A DNA stretch of 9,107 nt. Origin: a candidate division WWE3 bacterium RIFOXYD1_FULL_39_9 (lineage in GTDB: Bacteria > Patescibacteriota > WWE3 > UBA101185 > UBA10185). A program made the translations under genes and the position numbers. Shown one piece after another: positions 4,130-9,107 of this stretch. The DNA is taken from contig MEWG01000024.1 of assembly GCA_001773295.1 (NCBI GenBank), positions 6,699 through 15,805 of the forward strand, in the 5' to 3' direction. Each line of letters starts with the position of its first letter. Position 1 is the stretch's first letter. The notes under the pieces are model-generated. The model did not search any database. It was given only the letters and a program-made list of their open reading frames with translations, and was not told the origin of the DNA.

Positions 4130-4492
4130 ATGAAAAAGCGAAGAGACGGCTTACAACCAATAAGAAAAGTTGTTAAAAGAATAACTAACTGGGGAGGGTT
4201 TCTTCTTAACCCACCAGAAGAATGTCAACATAAAAAGAATTTAACAGGAGGATTGTGGGTTGATTTAGGATGTTGTCAATCTAAAACTATTTGCAAAAAT
4301 CAATGTGAAAGATATTTATCTTTCTGCAAAGAAACGCAATACGAAAGAGATTCATATTTGGTAAACAACAATGTAATCCTGCCTTCATTCAAAGCAAAAG
4401 ATGATAATGAAAAGATAGAAGTTACAGAAGATGCCATAGAAGAAACAACGGAAACAACGGAAGAAAAACCAAAACGAAGAAGGAGAGAATGA
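4130..4492 (+). CDS. Cys-rich protein with acidic-then-basic tail, 120 aa
   Basis: Start three bases after the previous stop, with GGGAG (4119-4123) as ribosome site. The N-terminus is basic. The middle holds an EECQH motif, a CC pair and further Cys spaced as CKNQC...FC (roughly residues 30-75), suggesting a metal-binding or disulfide-bonded fold. The C-terminal 30 residues are low-complexity: an acidic Glu/Thr run (EETTETTEE) followed by KRRRR. The tail is encoded by a short GAAACAACG repeat. I do not recognise the family; a structural or nucleic-acid-binding accessory role is possible but not shown. Confidence 0.78.
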   Translation: MKKRRDGLQPIRKVVKRITNWGGFLLNPPEECQHKKNLTGGLWVDLGCCQSKTICKNQCERYLSFCKETQYERDSYLVNNNVILPSFKAKDDNEKIEVTEDAIEETTETTEEKPKRRRRE

Positions 4493-4493
4493 C

Positions 4494-4862
4494 ATGGAAA
4501 AAGAATATGTAGAACTTGTTACAAATTATCTTGATAAAATTGCCGAAAAAATCGGAGTTACTGTAGAACAAGTTTGGCCATGGTTGGTTAAACAACAAAT
4601 TGTTGAAGCATATTCTGCTTTGATTTTATTTGGTTTCTTTATTATTCTTACACTAATAACAATCGCATTTTTGTTTATTGGAGATAAATACAAATTATTT
4701 GATTGGGATGAGGGGAACAAATATGTCTATTTTTTCTCCATTCTTTGTATTGCTTCATTAATTGGATTGATTGCTTCTGGCATTGCTACTATTTCCGAAG
4801 TTCCAGATTTATTTAATCCAGAATACCAAGCGTTGAAAGATCTTATAAGGATGGCCAGATAA
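4494..4862 (+). CDS. two-helix membrane protein, 122 aa
   Basis: ATG one base after the previous TGA, with GGAGAG upstream. An amphipathic N-terminal segment of about 35 residues is followed by two hydrophobic helices (about 40-62 and 77-99) joined by a charged loop (GDKYKLFDWDEGNK), then a short tail (NPEYQALKDLIRMAR). This is a typical layout for small phage membrane proteins. Holins can look like this, but no lysis gene is nearby, so holin is only one possibility. Probably inner-membrane located. Confidence 0.8.
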   Translation: MEKEYVELVTNYLDKIAEKIGVTVEQVWPWLVKQQIVEAYSALILFGFFIILTLITIAFLFIGDKYKLFDWDEGNKYVYFFSILCIASLIGLIASGIATISEVPDLFNPEYQALKDLIRMAR

Positions 4863-4889
4863 TCCAACAAACTAAAAGGAGAAAAATCA

Positions 4890-5222
4890 ATGATGAAAGA
4901 TTATTATCTGTACGAGAGAACAGAAGATAACAAGCCGATGATTACTGAATGCTTTCTAATTGATGGCGATGAATATGCAAGGGGTATTTCTGTTTGTTCT
5001 TACGGAGATAATCCTTGCAAATTGACAGGAAGGAAAATTGCTTTTGAAAGAGCAAGACAAGCATTGTTTACAAGAAGTTCTTTTAAAAACGACAATCCTT
5101 CTGTAAAACACAATCATCCATATTATATTTCTTTTTATAAAGGTTACTATATGCCTTCTGATCTTACAGAGGTAGAAAAGAAGTTTATCAATAACTATAA
5201 AAACAGGCAAGCGAGAGGATGA
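4890..5222 (+). CDS. hypothetical protein, 110 aa
   Basis: AAAAGGAG (4874-4881) lies 8 bases before the ATG at 4890; the adjacent ATG at 4893 could also serve, giving 109 aa. The product is soluble and mixed alpha/beta, with two Cys, a KHNHPYYISFYKGYYMP aromatic stretch and a Lys/Arg-rich helical end (LTEVEKKFINNYKNRQARG). It overlaps the next gene by ATGA (5219-5222), so translation is probably coupled to the membrane protein that follows. No domain recognised. Confidence 0.75.
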   Translation: MMKDYYLYERTEDNKPMITECFLIDGDEYARGISVCSYGDNPCKLTGRKIAFERARQALFTRSSFKNDNPSVKHNHPYYISFYKGYYMPSDLTEVEKKFINNYKNRQARG

Positions 5223-5881
5223 ATATTATGAATCCTATGTCTTTTGTCATATTGAGAAAACATCTTGCAGAGAAAGAAGAAGAATGTAGTGATTTAAAAC
5301 ACAGTATTAAGTGTTTGGTTATAGCTTTAATTGCTACGCTAATAACAACCGGTATTTATAATTATTATAATGCAAAAAGACTTGTAAGAAAATATTCATA
5401 TTCTAATTATTCAGGAGCAACAGAAAATCAATATACTAATGTAAGTATTGCGCCAGATGGAACAGCAACTTTTACTATGCCGGATGGGGCTACTGGATGG
5501 ACAGCAGAAAGTAATAAAGCTGGAGTAAAAATTGTTGCTTATGGCGCTTGTGTAGACAAAGCATTATCTATTCTTTCTATTCTCGAAAGAAATAATAAGC
5601 TGGACGATACCATTTATCTTGCTGTTGGAGATGCTATTGCTGCATGGCATGTTCAAGTTGTAAAGTTAAACAAACAAAACAATGAAGAAAATGAAGAATT
5701 GGGAATTGTTTATTATCGTCTTGATGAAAAATATAATGTTGTTGTAAGCGATTCTGAATTTCCAATGCCGCCGCCTGTTTTCTATACTCCAGAAGTATTT
5801 AGAGAAGCGGCAATGAAATATAGCGAATTATCTTATGTTGAAATGAGAGATTTTGCAGCAAAATATACAGCATCGAAATAA
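5219..5881 (+). CDS. single-pass membrane-anchored protein, 220 aa
   Basis: ATGA overlap with the previous gene; Met codons at 5219 and 5228 are both possible starts. A charged N-terminal segment (about 12-29) is followed by one hydrophobic helix (about 30-49, KCLVIALIATLITTGIY). A Tyr/Ser-rich linker comes next, then a folded domain of about 150 residues with a beta-like TNVSIAPDGTATFTMPDG stretch and helices. The layout suggests a membrane anchor with an exported C-terminal domain. The helix is not followed by a clear signal peptidase site. The family is unknown; superinfection exclusion or envelope functions would fit but are unsupported. Confidence 0.8.
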   Translation: MNIMNPMSFVILRKHLAEKEEECSDLKHSIKCLVIALIATLITTGIYNYYNAKRLVRKYSYSNYSGATENQYTNVSIAPDGTATFTMPDGATGWTAESNKAGVKIVAYGACVDKALSILSILERNNKLDDTIYLAVGDAIAAWHVQVVKLNKQNNEENEELGIVYYRLDEKYNVVVSDSEFPMPPPVFYTPEVFREAAMKYSELSYVEMRDFAAKYTASK

Positions 5882-5911
5882 CAATATCAGATAGGCGAGG
5901 TACCCGCTGAA

Positions 5912-5965
5912 AATCCCTACAAGATACATGCTCACTTCTCATAGTTCTCATGTTGAGTAGGGATT
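5912..5965 (+). promoter_or_regulatory. hairpin leader upstream of the Maf-like gene
   Basis: AATCCCTAC (5912-5920) pairs perfectly with GTAGGGATT (5957-5965), and ACATG (5926-5930) with CATGT (5949-5953) inside it. No T tract follows, so it is not a standard terminator. It ends 10 bases before the AAAAGGAG of the next gene (5976-5983) and could affect its translation or mark an RNA processing site. Confidence 0.45.
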
Positions 5966-5991
5966 CTGATTTATGAAAAGGAGAATAAATT

Positions 5992-8688
5992 TTGTTCAAT
6001 AGAAATATCGAAGCATTAAAGCACCATCTTATTCCAGAGTTTATTGAAAAGATAGAAAAAGCAAATCTTCCAGAATGGGTAGAACTAATCAAGAGTGAAG
6101 ACAATACAGACAATCTTCTAATTGTTAAAGGAACAAAAAGAAAATCTCTGTATCCAATTGAAGGATGGAAAAAAGAAGCGGATGCAAGACTAAAAGATTT
6201 TTCTTTCAATAGTTCCAATGCGACAATGATTATCGGCATTGGCCTTGGTTATTTTCTGCAAGAAGCATTAAACAAAGCAGAAGATAAACATATTATTATT
6301 GTAGTAGAATCCGAACCAGGACTATTGAAAGCGGCTCTACAAAGAATAGATATTTCAAAAGCAATAAAAGAAGAAAAGTTGATGATTGCTCCAACTATCG
6401 ATGATCTATCTTATATGTTGGAGTTGATTAATGAGAAGTACGTTATTGACGATTGGGCAACTTGTATTGAAGGTTATACAATAGACAATCATGCATATCA
6501 GCAAATTTCTTTTGAAGCATTATCTATTCTGAATCAAACAAGATGCAATATCGGAACGGTTGCTAATGCAGGGAAACAAATTGCCGATAACGATATAAGC
6601 AATTTGCCATACGTTATCCATAGAAGAGGCGTTAGAGAACTTGAAGGGCTGTACAAAGGACTTCCCGCCATTCTTGTTTCTACTGGCCCTTCTCTTTCTA
6701 AAAATCTTCATCTGTTAATCGAGGCTCAAGAAAATGCAATCATTATTGCAGTAGGACAAGCATTAAGGCCGTTGCTTGCTTATGGTATCAATCCAGATTT
6801 CATTTGCTCTGTTGATTATGGCGAAGTCAATCTAACGCATTATGAAGGATTGATGGAAAGCAATATTCCACTTGTTGCTTTGAATAGGTCTTTTGCCCCA
6901 TTACTTAAAAGATGGCAAGGGCCTATGTTTGTCGCTTGCTCGCCGCAAATAGATATGCATCCAGATCATAAGAATAGAATACACAAAATCCTTTCTGATA
7001 AAGGATGGACTTTGCAAGGCGGTTCAGTTGCTCATATGTGCTACGGCCTAAGTATTCTCTTGGGTTGTTCTCCTTTGATTATGATCGGCCAAGATTTAGC
7101 ATATGATTCCGAGCAATCTCATTTCCAACAAGCAGATAGCAGGGGTATTTTAAAACGAAGCGAGCAAGGCGATATTAAATGGGAAGTGCAAGACCCACGT
7201 TGTCATTTGAACAAAGTACAAGATATTTCTATGGGGCCACCTATTCCTGTCGCTGGATATTTTGGTGGTGAAGTTATAACGAATGTTGGCCTTGCTTCTT
7301 TCATTACTTCGTTTGAACGATTCATTAAAGGAATGGATTCTCATGTAATCAATGCGACTGAAGGTGGTGCTAATATTCAAGGCGCAAAAAGAATGTCTTT
7401 GAAGAGAGCATTGGAAACATATTGTAAAGATAAAATTGAAGATAAAAGAGATAAACTTAAACCATTGCTTTCTAATTGTAGTAATGCATTAGAACTTGTA
7501 GATGAATCAATACCTCTTCTTGAAAAAGAAATATCTCTTTTGAACGAATGTCAAGTAAATGCAAAGAAAGCACTTGATACAAATTCAAAACTGAAAGCAC
7601 TAACTTTAAAAAAATTGAAGAAAGATCAAACAGACAAATTCAATAAACTTCTTTCAAGCAATAAACTCTATAGTGATAACGCACATAATATAGCTGTTAG
7701 ATTGCCTCTTGTTATTCTCGCTTTGTATGGCGCAACAAGAAAGATTAACCATGCAGCAATGAAAGTTGATGGTAATCAAGATCATATTCTTACTTCATTA
7801 GAAGATGCTAAAATTAGAATTGAAAGAAATAGAATTATATTGCAAGCGGCATTTGATGCCTGTAAACAATTGAAGCAATCCTATAAAGAGACACTACAAC
7901 AATTAACAAAAGTATCCGAAGCAAGAGATTTATCTTTACTTATTCCAAAACAGAAAGAACCAGAGCCAAATATAGAAGATGCGGAACAATACTTTGCTGT
8001 TGGTAATTTCGCAAGACCTATGCTTGAAGCAAGTAAATTTAAACTTATAGATGAAAATGCGACTGATGTTTTATTAAAAGCATATCGCCTATTTAATGAA
8101 GCAATTAAAAAAGCAAAAGAACTTCCAGATAATAGCGATACAATTGAATCTATCCAATTAATGTTTGACGCACAAGAGATAGGTAGAAAAGAAAAAGACT
8201 TCACAAAAGCAAAAGAGATGCTCGAAAAAGCAGTTGATAAATCTCCAACAAACGAAGTAGCAAGGTGGGGGCTTGCTACGGTACATTTCCAAATCAAGGA
8301 ATATGAAAAATCAATTCCTATTTACAATCAACTCGTTAAAGAATATCCAGAAAAGAAAAGATATAAATTTGAACTTGGGCAAGTACTTGTATGCGACGGA
8401 GAAACAAAAGAAGATACATCTAAAATTATATACGGAATTGATACCATTTTAGAAGCAATGAATGGTGCAGAAGAATTTGATTCGTTTCTTCCTATAATTG
8501 CGGATTTACTTTGCAATCTAAAAAAACACGGCGAAGCAATTGTTCACTATAAAGAATATCTTAAAAAGTATCCTGCCGATTATGAAGTATGGCTAAAGTT
8601 ATCTTCTGCCGCTCTTGTCTGTGATAAAGAAGATTTAGCGATTGAAGCAAAAGCAAAAGCAAAAGCAATAAAAGGAATATCCGAATGA
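5992..8688 (+). CDS. Maf/DUF115-like (6-hydroxymethylpterin diphosphokinase MptE-like) protein with C-terminal TPRs
   Basis: An 898-aa protein starting at TTG, 8 bases after AAAAGGAG; no ATG is closer in frame. An N-terminal Rossmann-like region (IGIGLGY, about 81-87) precedes the conserved DUF115 core (about 222-300), marked by LPAILVSTGPSLSKN and then IIIAVGQALRPLLAYGINPDF. A long helical/coiled-coil middle section (about 490-640) leads to TPR-like repeats (about 725-895, for example AKEMLEKAVDKSPTNEVARWGLA). In bacteria, Maf proteins are linked to motility and are thought to transfer nonulosonic acids to flagellin, while the related archaeal MptE makes a pterin diphosphate. In a phage it might modify a virion or host surface protein. 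Family assignment is confident; substrate is unknown. Confidence 0.82.
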   Translation: MFNRNIEALKHHLIPEFIEKIEKANLPEWVELIKSEDNTDNLLIVKGTKRKSLYPIEGWKKEADARLKDFSFNSSNATMIIGIGLGYFLQEALNKAEDKHIIIVVESEPGLLKAALQRIDISKAIKEEKLMIAPTIDDLSYMLELINEKYVIDDWATCIEGYTIDNHAYQQISFEALSILNQTRCNIGTVANAGKQIADNDISNLPYVIHRRGVRELEGLYKGLPAILVSTGPSLSKNLHLLIEAQENAIIIAVGQALRPLLAYGINPDFICSVDYGEVNLTHYEGLMESNIPLVALNRSFAPLLKRWQGPMFVACSPQIDMHPDHKNRIHKILSDKGWTLQGGSVAHMCYGLSILLGCSPLIMIGQDLAYDSEQSHFQQADSRGILKRSEQGDIKWEVQDPRCHLNKVQDISMGPPIPVAGYFGGEVITNVGLASFITSFERFIKGMDSHVINATEGGANIQGAKRMSLKRALETYCKDKIEDKRDKLKPLLSNCSNALELVDESIPLLEKEISLLNECQVNAKKALDTNSKLKALTLKKLKKDQTDKFNKLLSSNKLYSDNAHNIAVRLPLVILALYGATRKINHAAMKVDGNQDHILTSLEDAKIRIERNRIILQAAFDACKQLKQSYKETLQQLTKVSEARDLSLLIPKQKEPEPNIEDAEQYFAVGNFARPMLEASKFKLIDENATDVLLKAYRLFNEAIKKAKELPDNSDTIESIQLMFDAQEIGRKEKDFTKAKEMLEKAVDKSPTNEVARWGLATVHFQIKEYEKSIPIYNQLVKEYPEKKRYKFELGQVLVCDGETKEDTSKIIYGIDTILEAMNGAEEFDSFLPIIADLLCNLKKHGEAIVHYKEYLKKYPADYEVWLKLSSAALVCDKEDLAIEAKAKAKAIKGISE

Positions 8689-9104
8689 TAGAAAAGAACT
8701 ATGAAAATAATTACAAAACAACAGCACAAGATTTTGTGCGATTTAAGAAAGAAGCAGAATATTGGATAGAGAGATTTGGCATGTTTGATATAGAATTATG
8801 CATAGAACATTGCCAAACAGAAGAAGATGCAAGAGCATTTGCAACAAGCGATATGGAGTCTAAAACTTGCTGCATTACATTACAAAAGGATTGGAATGCG
8901 ACACCAGAAGAAACAGAGATAGAGAAGATTGCTTTTCATGAAGTACTTGAAATTCTATTCGGGGATTTATGGTATCTTGCCAACAGTAGATTTACAACAG
9001 AATTAGAAATGGAAGCAGCAAGGCATAGAATAATTAGAATATTTGAGAATTGCTTTTGGAAACAAGACTTTCTAAAGAGAAAGAAAGGAAATAAAAAAAC
9101 ATGA
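8685..9104 (+). CDS. small HExxE-motif protein, putative zincin-like phage protein, 139 aa
   Basis: ATGA overlap with the preceding gene (8685-8688). The N-terminal part (about 15-50) contains a helix (FKKEAEYWIERFGMFDIELCIEH), followed by TxxDARAFATSDMESKTCCITL-type strands, then a helix with HEVLE (85-89), where a zinc metallopeptidase would have HExxH. A further His lies in EAARHRIIR. Many phages carry similar small proteins with a HEVxE/H helix; activity is not established for them. Loss of the third metal ligand within the motif makes catalysis doubtful. It ends in TGA overlapping the ATG of the next gene. Confidence 0.7.
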   Translation: MIEKNYENNYKTTAQDFVRFKKEAEYWIERFGMFDIELCIEHCQTEEDARAFATSDMESKTCCITLQKDWNATPEETEIEKIAFHEVLEILFGDLWYLANSRFTTELEMEAARHRIIRIFENCFWKQDFLKRKKGNKKT

Positions 9105-9107
9105 AAA
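9101..9107 (+). CDS. start of a further CDS, cut by the window edge
   Basis: ATG at 9101 overlaps the previous stop as ATGA, the junction used repeatedly in this operon, with AAAGGAA (9084-9090) upstream. Only two codons are visible, so nothing can be said of the product. Confidence 0.45.

Overview
The window looks like part of a large, AT-rich tailed-phage genome. Every coding sequence is on the + strand. Genes are short and tightly packed, often joined by ATGA stop/start overlaps, and ribosome binding sites are of the AAGGAG type. There is a cluster of tRNA and tRNA-like genes with A/T-rich anticodons, and most small genes have no recognisable family. The host cannot be named. A large Maf/DUF115-type gene hints at a flagellated or surface-glycosylated host, but this is inference.

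Region 1 (1-1010) is RNA-dense. After a partial T-arm at the left edge come four tandem RNA elements (A 99-234, B 243-313, C 325-466, D 476-605). Each is closed by the same two-part helix: a variable outer stem, an internal loop whose 3' side reads close to TTCGACTT, and an inner stem followed by a conserved AAGYYTACAYG strand. Only the cargo inside the helix changes: A holds a complete tRNA(CAT), B a small hairpin, C a circularly permuted tRNA with its acceptor stem capped by a UUCG tetraloop and a CUA anticodon, and D a tRNA(TCC)-like body with a shortened acceptor stem and no CCA. Then follow an ordinary tRNA-Pro(TGG), an unassigned structured RNA of about 230 nt ending in a strong terminator, and an ordinary tRNA-Arg(TCT).

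Region 2 (1033-3376) carries a short basic ORF, a Ro60/TROVE-vWA protein of 488 aa, two small unknown genes, and another tRNA-like RNA (about 3144-3274) whose anticodon arm is replaced by a long insert. It ends at a perfect 17-bp hairpin terminator. Ro60 proteins bind Y RNAs, and bacterial Y RNAs are known to lie near ro genes and to mimic tRNA. My main proposal is therefore that this is a phage-encoded Ro60 system with an unusually rich set of tRNA-mimicking Y-like RNAs. The Ro60 call is well supported; assigning the RNAs as its partners is inference from structure and location.

Region 3 (3468-5881) is a tight operon of small genes: Cys/Trp-rich 58-, 90-, 69- and 120-aa proteins, a two-helix membrane protein, an unknown 109-110 aa protein and a single-pass membrane-anchored 220-aa protein. 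Region 4 (5882-9107) starts with a hairpin leader, followed by an 898-aa Maf/DUF115-like protein with C-terminal TPRs (TTG start), a small HEVLE-motif protein, and the first bases of a further gene.

None of the 13 complete genes stops with TAG, although element C carries a CUA (amber-reading) anticodon. No gene contains an in-frame TAG, so recoding is not shown.
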